Part shown: one piece after another, positions 47,401 through 57,459 of the stretch
How positions within the stretch are numbered: position 1 is the stretch's first letter
Layout of the letters: every line of letters starts with the position of its first letter
Translations under genes and position numbers: made by a program
Notes under the pieces: model-generated
The model's database searches: none
The model's input: the letters and a program-made list of their open reading frames with translations, nothing else
Told to the model about the DNA's origin: nothing
Assembly (NCBI GenBank): GCA_029216955.1
Contig: JANAVB010004105.1
Location: 47,501 to 111,500, forward strand
Origin: Iris pallida
Taxonomy: Eukaryota; Streptophyta; Magnoliopsida; Asparagales; Iridaceae
Reading direction: 5' to 3'
Length of the DNA stretch: 64,000 nucleotides

Positions 47401-48681
47401 TATTGAATTGGCTCCTTCATCAAGGAAGGATAAAGCCAATTCAACTATATCCACAATAATGAGTTATATTATATGGTACCATATTCAGTGAACTTGTTGT
47501 TCAAATAATAACAGTACTCTGGGCCACTTAATTATAGGTTTCAACGTATTTTAAATGGATTTGTGGTTGCAGGTCTAGTCTACTGAATTCCAACCAAGAT
47601 TCTTCCCAACCTGGTTTTTTCAATTCTCGAATATGTCAATATAAATTATTTACACTGACACCCCTATGTTTTCTGTTTATTACGCGGGCCTCCCCTAGTT
47701 TAAAAATAAGACCCTCTATGTTTTGTGTAAAATACACGGACCATCACTAAGTTTTATAATTTATGTAAAGGATTTTACACAGACCACCCGTACTTTTAAA
47801 AAAATATATAAAAGGCATGGGGTGTTAGTTTATTTATTTTTAAACTAGGGGAGGGCCGCTTAGTAAACACAAAATATAAGGGGTGTCAGTGTAAATAACC
47901 CTTAAATTTATGATCCTTAGTTTACTGCACTTTGAACTGATCAAAATTTTGGTCGATACCCCCAATTCTAGGCTTCAGCAAACCTGTAGTGTTTGCTGTA
48001 GTGTTTGCTGCTTTAATATTTCTCAATCTTTTCTTCTTTTTATAGTTATTGCTCACGGTTTCTGAAAGCTGTTGAACTATATATTTGACTGCTACTGATC
48101 AACAAATTCAGTATCACCCTTACCTGTTAATTCCTATACATTGACATAGTATTGGTGGTCTTTCACCTCGATTTAGCGTGATCTAGAAATCATAGGTAAT
48201 TTAGATTTTCTTGCCATTTTGATTTATCATTTTGAGGTGTGAGGGTTTTCCAAATCAATGTCATATTATATCTTCATTATATTATGACAGGTAGCATGCG
48301 TTCTGATGTTCCAGCTTCAGCAAGAAGATTTTCCAGTTGACACTCATGTGAGTAATCTTGTGACACTTTTTTTTAATAACATTTCTGTTAAATGGAGCAG
48401 CCAGTATAGTAGGATAACCACAACACTTGTTTGTATCTTAGGTTTTCCGTATAACAAAAGCTATAGGTTGGGTTCCCTTCAAATCAGACAGGGAAAAAGC
48501 ATATCTTCATCTCAATAAGAGGATCCCTGATGAGTTGAAGTTTGATTTGAATTGTCTTCTTGTAACCCATGGAAAGCTCTGTGAGAGATGTGTTGCCGTT
48601 AAACGAGGTAACCTTAAAACTCCAGGTCCCCATTCTTCTTGCCCTCTTGACTATGTTGTCGAACAGCAGGAAAGTAAATAG
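41410..48681 (+). CDS. HhH-GPD DNA glycosylase (endonuclease III-like), four exons
   Basis: Base-excision repair glycosylase of the HhH-GPD family, like the Arabidopsis putative DNA glycosylase At3g47830. Exons are 41410-41730, 41797-41997, 48291-48347 and 48442-48681, all phase 0 with GT-AG introns; together they give 272 codons. The ATG at 41410 begins MPRKRTPK, basic as for a nuclear protein. The HhH motif FKGVGPKT is at residues 167-174, and Lys173 matches the catalytic Lys of E. coli Nth (Lys120). Asp191 in FPVDTH matches Asp138, with the same 18-residue spacing. C-terminal Cys231, 240, 243 and 260 do not have the C-X6-C-X2-C-X5-C spacing of the Nth iron-sulfur loop. Exons 1 and 2 are GC-rich, exons 3 and 4 much less so. 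Intron 2 is 6.3 kb. The substrate is not known from sequence. Confidence 0.92.
41731..41796 (+). other. intron 1 of glycosylase gene
   Basis: A 66-bp GT-AG intron with a CTT-rich centre. It keeps the downstream frame with the V-L-D start of exon 2. The alternative AG at 41773 would put a stop in frame. Confidence 0.85.
42130..43360. other. intron 2, unassigned segment
   Basis: Contains short frames on both strands without conserved motifs, including a GRGRGSQ-containing frame at 42815-42997 that is too small to classify. Confidence 0.4.
43361..44306. mobile_element. non-autonomous DNA transposon with GGGGCTGTTTG inverted ends
   Basis: The left end GGGGCTGTTTGTATAGC and the reverse complement of the right end GGGGCTGTTTGGATGGC agree at 15 of 17 positions. 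AAAGTG motifs lie near both ends. The interior is GC-rich and encodes no transposase. Termini of this sort are common in plant PIF/Harbinger- and hAT-like elements. The flanks TTCTTA and TTTTTG give no clear target duplication. It contains the G run at 44230-44251. Confidence 0.68.
44810..45240. repeat. diverged direct duplication in intron 2
   Basis: TAGTAAAGGACTAGTTGCTGC near 44812 recurs as a diverged copy near 45047, and a GCATGGAA...TTTGTCCTTCTCC segment near 44871 recurs near 45131. The copies are 235 to 260 bp apart. Confidence 0.6.
45005..45045 (-). mobile_element. fragment of Au-type SINE
   Basis: The GGGTATCCCAGTG and CACGAGGCTCCTGCTT phrases match the matching part of the fuller copy at 45806-45976. 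Only the 3' end of the SINE is kept. Confidence 0.45.
45806..45976 (-). mobile_element. Au-type SINE in intron 2
   Basis: On the minus strand the unit contains a GCGGGTTAGAGTCACGG segment resembling a Pol III B box, then GCCTCCCTAGCCCTGC, GAGCCTCGTG and CCGGGACACCC phrases, the layout of the plant Au SINE as I know it. The sequences on the two sides, CAATTACTACGAA (45793-45805) and CAACTAGTATGAA (45977-45989), match at 10 of 13 positions and look like an old target duplication. Confidence 0.68.
47646..47898. mobile_element. MITE with long terminal inverted repeats
   Basis: About 65 bases at each end are inverted copies of each other: TTATTTACACTGACACCCC...CTAGTTTAAAAATAA on the left and its reverse complement on the right, with few changes. 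There is no coding sequence. The element is 253 bp. A target duplication is not clear. Confidence 0.82.
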
Positions 48682-49143
48682 TACGAATGCTTGCCGCACA
48701 ATTTATCATTCTCGCTCCTTTCAATTGAAGTAGACCTTTCTACAATTTGGAAGCATGTGTTAGTAATAGTTCCGACGGTCATATCATATCCTTCGGATAC
48801 TTCTTTTTTTCAGTGGGTACTTGGTGGCTTGCAATTCATCAATCTCTTCCATAGGAGCTTTGTGAAATCTCAAAAATCAAAGCATTATTGTCGCCCACCA
48901 TAATCTCCTTCATGTGGCTTTATTTAGTTTTTTTTCCCCACAAAGTGCTGAGTGGTTGACGCCTAGCTTTCTCTGATTGGCATAATACCTCTCTGAAATG
49001 ACAATTGGTTGGGTGGGAATCATGCAGGAAACCAGAATTTGATGAATAATGTGAGAGAGGAAATTGTTGGTGGGAGTTGATGAGCTTGAGAGCCACTGGT
49101 GGAGGAAGTCCACCATGTACACCAAAATCGCACAACTTAGATT

Positions 49144-49265
49144 TTTTTTTTTTATTACTACCCACACACACCTACTCGTTCTTACGGTTGGAGGGCTCGA
49201 ACCATGCCGCCCAGTCTGGTGTCCGGTGTTCGCACTGCTTTCCACATGAGCTACAAGCGTTGGAC
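49144..49265 (-). mobile_element. tRNA-derived SINE with perfect 11-bp target duplication
   Basis: CAACTTAGATT occurs at 49133-49143 and again at 49266-49276. Between them the minus strand has an A box-like TGTAGCTCATGTGG (49242-49255) and a B box-like GGTTCGAGCCC (49193-49203), followed by a run of A at the 3' end (T on the plus strand). A perfect duplication points to a fairly recent insertion. No SINE family name is assigned. Confidence 0.82.
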
Positions 49266-49683
49266 CAACTTAGATTATGGATCTACACACTGTCAGGTCG
49301 TTAGAAATCACACTTCTTAGTAGGCATGGACAGCTGTCCTTCACAAATCTCTTTGCTCGCCGATAGACAAATGAGAGGAGGTTAATGTCTTGATCCATCT
49401 GTCATCCTATCTTTTGGTATTTAAAGAAGATATGCTCTGATATGAAAGGATACAAAACATCTGTGCTTCCATCACCCCCCACTGCTAAATATTCTTGTGG
49501 TGTCGCAGTTGGATTTTTATTTCCTTTTAACATTGTTGATCCCATCACTGCAAAAGTAAAGCCCCAAAGAGTCACACAGTGGCTTCCAATAGAATTCACA
49601 TGCATGTAGGCTGTAAGGGTTCAACATGATTGGTACCTAGCATACATAAAACCTCATCTTGAAGGAAACCTTCAAAAATACTT

Positions 49684-49809
49684 GGCCTTGTTTGGTACAC
49701 TATAATGTAATCGCAATCGTAATGTAATCAAAAAATAATTTTTTTTTTTTTCCTTTTTAATTTGGTTACATTGCGATTACGATTACATTACAATGAACCA
49801 AACATGGTC
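49684..49809. mobile_element. foldback MITE upstream of zinc-finger gene
   Basis: GGCCTTGTTTGGTACA on the left pairs with the reverse complement of GAACCAAACATGGTC on the right. The inner TAATGTAATCGCAATCG and CGATTACGATTACATTA arms also pair, leaving a T-rich loop of about 30 bases. GGCCTTGTTTGGT termini are typical of Tourist/PIF-type MITEs. The target duplication is not clear. Confidence 0.75.
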
Positions 49810-50092
49810 TTAGTTTTTATGCTTCTTCGGAGCCTCGCCATGTCGGACCAATGCTTGAATCCGAAGGTGGTAGTTGTTTACTAGAGCTTAACCAAGCTCC
49901 TTGCATGTAGTTGGTCACAAGTAGGGTATTTTAAATCATGTGAAGCAGGTGATTAGTTGCATAAGCACATGAATCTCAAACCTTTTTGACCTTAAAAAAG
50001 ATTTCAGCAATCTTCTATCATGCATGCTTTACTCTTTAGGTGTTGAATATCCGTATTAGATATTAGGTAATCCCGTGGCATATTTGTGATTG

Positions 50093-50103
50093 GTATATAT
50101 AAT
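50093..50103 (+). promoter_or_regulatory. candidate TATA box of zinc-finger gene
   Basis: TATATATAATA lies about 260 bases before the ATG at 50361. It is followed by a C-rich run and then the presumed 5' leader. Confidence 0.45.
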
Positions 50104-50360
50104 ATGTGAAAGTTTGAAGTCCCCCCCACCCCCCCCCCCCCCCAAAACAAAAGTCTGCTGACGCAACCTTGATAGACGTAACTTTGTAATGTCTTTTAAT
50201 TGACTCCTCGTCGACGTATATCCGTTGAGGACTATAAATTAGTGTCTCCTGCACCACATGAATGCAATAGAAATTGAGGTAGATCCAGTCGGTAATCAAG
50301 CTTGCAAGTTCTGTAAGGTATCATTAGTTTTTCCTTTGACACCTCGGAGAAAGAACGGGG

Positions 50361-51041
50361 ATGGATGGTGTAGACCCAGATTCAGTTTCTTCGAACAACG
50401 GCGTCCTTGGAGTCGAGGGAGGTGAAGAGAAGAAGCTAATACGGTTGTTTGGCTTCGAGCTGGGCATCGATGTGAATTCGACGGAGGCAGGCAGGGAGAA
50501 GTCGTCAGATTCGTCCTCGAGCCACAAGACAGCGAGCGGAGGAGCAGAGGAGGAGAAGAAGAAGTACGGGTGTCGGTTCTGCTTCAAGGAGTTTGCCAAC
50601 TCCCAGGCCCTCGGAGGCCATCAGAACGCGCACAAGAAGGAGAGGCTCAAGAAGAGAAGGTTGGAGGTGCAGGCCAGGAGGACGGTGAGCAGCTTCAGCT
50701 GCTGCTACCTTCAGCCTCTCATCAGAAGCCGTGGAGCCCCTGCCACGACCGAGTACGGCCCCTTCGTCTCGTATAGTTGCGGTCCGAGCTTCCGTGCGCC
50801 TGGATTCATGCTCTTGGAGGAGGCTCACGGTTCTTTCGAGGCCTTCGATCCGAGCCTTTATGCTGCTGGATACTCTGCATCTGAACATGGTGTTGTGTCC
50901 TCGCACGCTCCCTTCCAACCTATGCAGATTAACAGCGAGAATCGATCTGTTGTCATGAAACCAATGCCCTTGTCGCCGGTCGGCAAGCATAGTCAAAGTG
51001 CCTTGGATCTTCAGCTAGGGTTGAGATCTTCCGGAAACTGA
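50361..51041 (+). CDS. C2H2 zinc-finger transcriptional repressor (GIS/ZFP5/ZFP8-like)
   Basis: A single-exon, 226-codon gene. It encodes one plant-type Q-type C2H2 zinc finger at residues about 69-91: Cys71, Cys74, His87 and His91, CX2CX12HX3H with the QALGGH signature. An amino-terminal RLFGFEL block (28-34) is typical of the GIS/ZFP5/ZFP8 group, and a C-terminal EAR-type DLQLGL motif (216-221) recruits co-repressors in related proteins. A KKERLKKRR basic stretch just after the finger could be a nuclear localisation signal. Related Arabidopsis proteins control trichome and root-hair development in gibberellin and cytokinin responses. That role is inferred from the family. The ATG follows a 5' leader with a TATA-like box upstream, and the coding part has no intron. 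GC content is above the flanking DNA. Confidence 0.93.
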   Translation: MDGVDPDSVSSNNGVLGVEGGEEKKLIRLFGFELGIDVNSTEAGREKSSDSSSSHKTASGGAEEEKKKYGCRFCFKEFANSQALGGHQNAHKKERLKKRRLEVQARRTVSSFSCCYLQPLIRSRGAPATTEYGPFVSYSCGPSFRAPGFMLLEEAHGSFEAFDPSLYAAGYSASEHGVVSSHAPFQPMQINSENRSVVMKPMPLSPVGKHSQSALDLQLGLRSSGN

Positions 51042-52639
51042 GTTTAATTATGTATATAATTCGGCTTTCGCGTGTCTTTGAAGGCTGTATGGTTGAATGA
51101 GTTTGAGCGACTCTGTACAAAGAGCCGTTTATTTTCGGTCTAGTGACAGTTGCGGGGGTCGAAACCGACGCCACGTGTTGCATCTTCGTTGGTTGGGCCA
51201 TGGGATCTACAAAAACTAGCTCTCATGCTAACACAGGTAAACGGATCCGACCAACAAGGGGTTGACACGTGATTTCGTTTTACGCGTCGGTTGTCCTCCG
51301 CTGTCAAAAGGAAGCACTATTTATTTATCTATACAAGTAACTTTGGTTACTTTTGTCCTTCAATGAAACCCTAGGGAAGGAGATGCTGACTGACTTATTT
51401 TGAGGAAGAAATAGGGCTAAAAGGAAGGTGAAGGGCCGGCCCGGAGCATTTGAATGTCCAGGGCGAAATTTAAAATTATGTCCCTTGTTCAAAAAAACAT
51501 TAAAAATATATATTTTATTATTATGAACATAAATGTTTTGTGCAATTTCTTAGTTTGATTACTATAAAATATACATGTAGAATCTTGTTGTTTTAGATAT
51601 AGACATAGGCACTTAATGTGGACTTTTATGCACCTCTACTAGACTGGATTATGAAACAAATTAATGAAATACTTTTTTTCTTGTAGAGTAACATAGACTA
51701 CATCTTCTCAATTTTCAAGTTTCTCATCTTCGTAGCATCATCGATTTAGATTCCAGAATAAGTATAATTTGTAGCACAATCATCACCCATTTGAACCCAC
51801 AAAACAATACAAAGTATATGTGTTTGCTTATGATCTTGACTAAAAACAAATGTCTCATTCAAGCAATCAAACATAGGATATTCACAATGCATGCAATAAC
51901 ACCATGTATCATACCTAGACCTTAGTACAATATCTCGATCAGAAAAAATAAACTAAAATGATCTAAAAATTAATGAAGTTCATAAATTTACTTTAAATTA
52001 TAGAAGATAACGATGCTATTATTAGCCGGTTTAAGCAAATGAAGTATATGAAGTTCTTCGTTACGAATAACTGTTGGTTCTTGAAACCTAGTAAAATACA
52101 AATTTTACAGTAGTGATAACTAAGATTCCATGTACATACCAAGAAATACCAAGAAATTAGAAACTAAAGACTCAACAAAATTTTAGTAACCACTATATGC
52201 AATATTTGATCAATGACATATTATATATATGGCAATATATGTCAATAGAGTACTTGCATTCTTTGTTCCAATTTTGATCGACTCTTCTTCAACTGTATAT
52301 TCTTGCATATTTGCTCGTCATTTTTAGCCATTTAATGTTGAACATGATATATTTTTTTTCTCGGAGATACAATTTCGTGTAAAGAGATTCGCAGCTACAG
52401 ACTTTTCCAATTTCCTACATTTTTCATTTTTATGTTCTCTGTCCTATTTGTTTTTCTTCTTCTTTTTGACTTTATATGCTTAGGCTAGACGATGGGGTGA
52501 AGGTTACAGGTTCATTGGGCCTTAGTAAAAAAAATAGTTAAAATCAATAAAAAAAATAAAAATAAAATTGGGGCCCCATGGACCTTGTGGCCCCGGGCCC
52601 ATGCCCTGTCTGCCCCTCCTCCGGGCCACCCACGTACTA
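51042..52639. other. 3' flank of zinc-finger gene and hAT-like segment
   Basis: AT-rich sequence without a supported gene. It holds an AGAAATAGGGCTAAAAGGAAG phrase at about 51407, a displaced copy of the tandem unit further right, and the hAT-like candidate at 51433-52628. Confidence 0.5.
51433..52628. mobile_element. possible non-autonomous hAT-like element
   Basis: The left end GGGCCGGCCCGGAGC and the right CTCCTCCGGGCC end share a 9-bp inverted GGCCCGGAG. GGGCCGGCCC starts and GGGGCCCC-rich right parts are common in plant hAT-like repeats. No 8-bp target duplication and no transposase were seen, so this is weak. Confidence 0.35.
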
Positions 52640-53040
52640 ATATAAAACTATATTATCTTGCAGAAGAAATAGGGCTAAAAGGAAGTTGACATTCTTACGT
52701 ACTCCCATAAATCCATCTCCATATTTGAATATAAAACTATATTATTTTGCAGAAGAAATAGGGCTAAAAGGAAGTTGACATTCTATGTACTCCCATAAAT
52801 CCATCTCCATACTTGAATATAAAACTTGAATATAAATCCATCTCCATACTTGAATATAAATCCATCTCCAAACTTGAATAGGGCTAAAAGGAAGTTGACA
52901 TTCTACGTACTCCCATAAATCCATCTCCATATTTGAATATAAAACTATATTATTTTGCAGAAGAAATAAGGCTAAAAGGAAGTTGACATTCTATGTACTC
53001 CCATAAATCCATCTCCATACTTGAATATAAAACTATAAAA
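52640..53040. repeat. tandem array of about 89 bp
   Basis: Units beginning ATTTTGCAGAAGAAATAGGG and containing GGCTAAAAGGAAGTTGACATT, then CCCATAAATCCATCTCC, recur at about 52662, 52751, 52879 and 52960. The step is 89 bp for the first pair. A smaller internal repeat of CCATCTCCATACTTGAATAT adds copies between. A single displaced unit start is at 51404. Confidence 0.78.
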
Positions 53041-55611
53041 TGTTGTCAATATTGGATGAATAAAATAAATAAACACGTTAAAGAGATTCATGTGCTATGC
53101 CCACTCCCAGAAAAGTATCCAACGAAAATTCCGCCACTGATAGAAGGAAATTCCGTCACAAACCCATATGCATACACGCAATAAAAAAACGTAAAGTGCA
53201 TGTATGTGACAGTCATGTCAAAGATGAAACCAGAGTGGATTAGATGTGGGCTGATGCATAAAATGAAATAAAATTAAATTAAATTAAATTTGAGATGGAC
53301 TAGAGCACTACATAGTAACGCACAAGGTGGTTGGGAGAAAAAAAAAAAGTTCCTTCACTCGAGATCAAAATCATCAAGAGAAACTATTAAAATTTGAATG
53401 TTTTGACAAAGTTGTTAGTGCCACAGGATATCTTTCAGTTCTCTTCAACTTCTAGAATCCTTTTTCTTGAGAAAAGTAGGCCCAACGGAATTTGGAGACT
53501 TCTTATTGTAGAAACGAAGGTACAATGGCAAAAAGAGGTACAAACCTCACAAATCACAATGATATAGTTGCCGATCTGCAACTCTCACTAATCTAAACTC
53601 TGTCCAGGAATAGGAAAAATACGTATTGAAAAAGAAGGGGAAAAAAAAAACAAACTATAAGGGTCTCGATTGGAGAAGGTACTTCACATCCTCATTTTTT
53701 GAACAAGAACAGCTAGCTCAAGATGAGCTCACCGAATCAACATTGCGGATCAAGCTGAGATGGCTAGCATCCATGTGAACTACATGTCTTGCTGTAGCTC
53801 GATGGCGTCCAAAGCCCCTCAGGACTAGGGACATAAATTCTGCGGGCTCTGGTTCTACTGGCCTTCCTCCTCCTCCCACCTTGACCAACCACCATCGCCG
53901 TGGACTAATATCCTTGCTTTAATTGTGGTCTCTTTTGTTTTTCCTGCAGTGACATCATTTAGCAACAGTAGGCAGAAGTGAGTAAACGTTTCGAAGCTCT
54001 CAGTTCCATTCTTACATCCGATGTTCAACAAGTCGAGATATTTCCAAATAACAAACAATATAACAGCAAAAAAAATGCAAAGTTCTGTTATCAAAATAAG
54101 AGTTCACATCCATGATTTCAAAACATGTAATAATCTTGTATAAAATTCTGTCATCAGCTATATCACAAATCCAATTAATAATTGGACTTTCAGAGAAATA
54201 GAAGCATCATTACACTCATTAGTGTTAATAATAGAATTATTCTCCTTATTTCTCCAGACAGACTTCCCAAATTAAACTTGCACATTCTGACATAACCTGT
54301 TAAGAACAAACTTCGCAAGAAAGATAATTTTTTTAATCTTCTGTAAAAACAAGAGCTAAGCAGCCATTTTTGTGAATGACCCCTTATACTTTTATGACAT
54401 TTATAACAAAAGATACAAAAGTGCCAAGTATACAAAGAGCAGGGGCCCTATAGCAAAGGCCACCCATCAGCCTAATCATCTGCCGACAATAATTTGGATT
54501 TTCAGCAAGCACAGCGTATGTTTTAAGCAAATTTACATACCATTTCCTTGTAGCTACTTCTTTACACATCCTTACATATATGTGCTTTCCTTACATTGCA
54601 GTAGATAACCGTATCAACACTATTAATATTTCTTCTAATGTGAATAACTCCACTGGAGTTTTGACGATGGAAATATATTTCTTGAGGCTATAATATAGCC
54701 AAGTAGAAGTGATAAAAGAATGAGTGGTTCCATCAGAAGTGGCTATAATTTGTCTTCAAAAAACTATTTTCATCATTAAAATCTAGTTTGATACCTTAAC
54801 TACCAAAACTTCCATGGCTATGATACAAAAACCAAGCTCTCTAAACTAATATGACTGAAGGGAGGGCGAACATGATCTACAGTGGAGGGGTGAATATACA
54901 AAATCCTAATAACAGAAGGCTATAAATGCTCATCATCATCATTCAAGCCTTCTCCTGTTGGAATGGAGTCCGCTATGGACCGCAAGGAAGCTCCACAAAA
55001 CAGCTGACAAAGTTATAGGAGCAATTGTCAACCTCTATCACGGTGCCAAATTCTTACCAAGGTAAGAATTAACCTGAAAACCTAATAGGCCATTTGGAAG
55101 GTATCTAGACCTATTTTATGACTGTGCACTTTAAGCCCATGGAACTAAGGAGCACCCTCTAAGCGAAGAGTCTAGATGAAGAGTCGAAATGAGAAGATTT
55201 GCTTTAGGGAATTGCATTCATCTCTGTGACACGAGTCAAAGAGAGCAAAACATGAAATTCTCATAACTCCATATCGGTGCTTTAGGCTGCTGACTCATTT
55301 GTGTCTGTAGATTACTTTAACCATTGGGTAGAATGAAACTGAAGAAACAATCTGCTAGAGCATAAATAGATGCAAGATGGATATCAGAGAAGCAAACTTC
55401 AAACCTTTGGGCTTTATGGTAGACGTATTCAATTACTCATCCATTATATTGAAATTGGCCCCAAAAAAATCTCAAGCTACCCACATTATCAGTAGACTAA
55501 GAAGACCCCTTCTTTCCTGCCAGCACAAACAGAAAAGGGAAAATAAGCAACCTCTACTAATCTGCTGAAGGAAAAAAGGTGTGAGATAAAATCTCCTCAG
55601 GCCAGGCCACA
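53041..55611. other. intergenic DNA, no gene recognised
   Basis: The short frames here (for example 53855-54094 and 54190-54435, both minus) show no recognisable motif or protein similarity. A possible RTE or SINE 3' tail is at 54931-54985. Confidence 0.45.
54931..54985 (-). mobile_element. possible 3' end of RTE LINE or SINE
   Basis: On the minus strand the sequence reads to a GATGATGATG tail after a GGCTTGAATG block. Plant RTE LINEs and related SINEs end this way. Too short for a firm call. Confidence 0.3.

Positions 55612-55612
<1 letters not shown>

Positions 55613-55657
<45 letters not shown>
55613..55657. repeat. AT microsatellite
   Basis: Pure TA repeat of about 22 units; it borders the LINE fragments. 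Confidence 0.92.
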
Positions 55658-55658
<1 letters not shown>

Positions 55659-55669
55659 TGAAGTTGAGG

Positions 55670-55914
55670 ATTAGGAGCTCTATGCAACTCTCTGAGATCA
55701 TGGGAAACATCTTAGGGGCTCGACGGAGAGGATTACTTTGGTTCAAGGAGGATTGTACTCGATTGGCTTCTGCAGTATGACATATATGGAAGGAAAGGAA
55801 CAATAGAATTTTTGTCGGACTTAGTACAACTCCTACTGGAGTTCTCCATAACATTGAGTTTGATGTAAAAAGTTTGATCTCAAATTGGACCCCAACTCTA
55901 TCGACTATGCTTTG
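55670..55914 (+). pseudogene. L1 LINE C-terminal fragment, plus strand
   Basis: The plus-strand frame contains a HIWKERNNRIF block typical of the end of plant L1 LINE ORF2, after a stop. It runs towards the minus-strand LINE at 55918. The closest counterpart within the window is a HIWRERNNRMF block in the LINE at 57460-59086. Confidence 0.6.
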
Positions 55915-55917
55915 ATG

Positions 55918-57400
55918 TTCCAGCCAAGGATCAAACATAGATGAGTGCCAAGTCCACGACCAATATCTCTTGATATCATCGGTTTAAGTTTGCTTCTATA
56001 CTGCAGAATAGTCTTATGTGTAACCAAAAAATTATTATTCGATAACTGTACCAAAAATTGGCCTCTTTTAAGTACATGTTCCGTATCCATGTAGCCCATA
56101 GCAATCTCCCTTCGATGAATTTGCAGGTTAACCTCAGGCCCACAATGTCTCGAAGAGTGAATAATGAGCGTAGCCCAACTCCTCCTTTTTTTGGACGACA
56201 CCTCTCTGCCCAAGAAATCGTGTGAATACCTCCACGCCACACAAAATCAGCGCATAACTTGTCCACCTTCAGGATCGTTGCCAACGGTGACATAATAGTT
56301 TGAAGCCAGAATAAGGATATAGCAGCAACAACTGACCGCACCAATTCGATTCTTCCTCCAAACGACAGCATTTAGGCTTGCCACCCCTCTATTCTTCTCT
56401 GAACATACTCTACCATATTACGGTACTCCTGCGCTCGAGCGTAATTAACAGTCAACGACAACCCCAAATACTTTACTGGCATGCACCCTCTTTCTATTTG
56501 AAGTATATCTCTGAGCTCATCCTGATTTTGACAATAGGAGTTGAAATAAACCTTGCTCTTATCTCTGTTGAGTTGGAGACTCGTCAAGTGTCCGAACTCG
56601 GTTATAATCTGCACCATAGCATTTAGTCTCCTATTGGACGAGACCATAAAGACTAACAAATTGTCTGCGTAAATGAGATGAGACACTATAGGCGAAACTT
56701 CTTTGTATAATGGAACAATTCTGTGTCTATGAGTTGCAACATCCATCAAACAGGTGAAGTATTTCATAACAATTGTAAACATGTAAGGAGATAGTGGATC
56801 TTCCTGATGCAGACCTCGATTGCTTTCAAAAAACCATAAGATTGCCCTTTTATGAGAATCGATAATGTCGGAGTGGTGATACATTCGTGAATTATGTCAA
56901 CCCAATTAGAATCAGAACCAATGGCCAGCATGATATGACACATAAAGTCTCGAGTCACCATATCATATGCTTTTCGGAGATCTAGCTTCATACATGCCTT
57001 ATTGCCGCCTTTATTGAAGTTTCTGACCATCTCATGAGCCATTAAGCTATTCTCAGCTATTGATCTTCCTTTAACAAAAGCGGTCTGATTGAGAGATATG
57101 AACCCCTGCATGATCTTCTCCATACGACATCACATAATGGATCTAATAATCTTGTACAAGAAGTTGCAACATAAAATAGGCCTGAAGTGTGACAAGGACG
57201 CCACTCCTTCCTTCTTTGGAATAAGTACGAGGAAGGTATGGTTAAGCTCTCGAAGAAGTCTTCCGTCGGAGAAGAAGTCCTGGGCAATAGATGAAATGGA
57301 ATATTTTAGCTCATCCCAATGCGTAACGTAAAACTTACTGTTGAAACCGTCAGGACCAGGAGCCTTGTTTGGACTTTTTTTTCCTGCACACACACATATT
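55918..57400 (-). pseudogene. L1 LINE reverse-transcriptase remnant, copy 1
   Basis: Read leftward, minus-strand frames give LINE RT blocks in order: NKAPGPDGFNSKF, PKKEGVASLSHFRPI, GRSIAENSLMAHEM, a KLDLRKAYDMV block, a GLHQEDPLSPYMFT block, a LIYADNLLVFM box (the canonical YADD has become YADN), a LQLNRDKSKVYF block and then SFGGRIELVRSV. Frames at 56372-56884 and 55976-56371 cover the last parts. The catalytic Asp change, frameshifts and truncation make it inactive. The amino-terminal endonuclease is missing. Confidence 0.85.
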
Positions 57401-57459
57401 TTCAATATATGTGCGTGTGTGTGCCAAAAAAAAAAAAAAAAAAGTAAACAATACACAGA
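57401..57459. repeat. GT/CA-rich palindrome and A run at LINE junction
   Basis: CACACACATATTTTCAATAT and ATATGTGCGTGTGTGTG pair to form a stem; a run of about 19 A follows. It marks the joint between LINE copies 1 and 2. Confidence 0.6.

Larger units (their letters stand above)
41998..48290 (+). other. intron 2 of glycosylase gene (6.3 kb, repeat-filled)
   Basis: The intron runs from GTACAT to TGACAG. It contains a 22-G run at 42095-42116, the transposon at 43361-44306, a 22-G run inside it, a diverged duplication near 44810-45240, SINE fragments and a MITE at 47646-47898. I see no other gene on either strand in it. Confidence 0.88.
48682..50360. other. intergenic region between the two host genes
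   Basis: It contains the 3' flank of the glycosylase gene, a SINE (49144-49265), a foldback MITE (49684-49809), a C-rich run near 50121-50143 and the promoter area of the zinc-finger gene. No other gene is supported. Confidence 0.7.

Noticed and set aside
50505..50996. 163-codon minus-strand ORF
   Set aside because: Antisense of the zinc-finger gene; the sense frame has the C2H2 finger and EAR motif.
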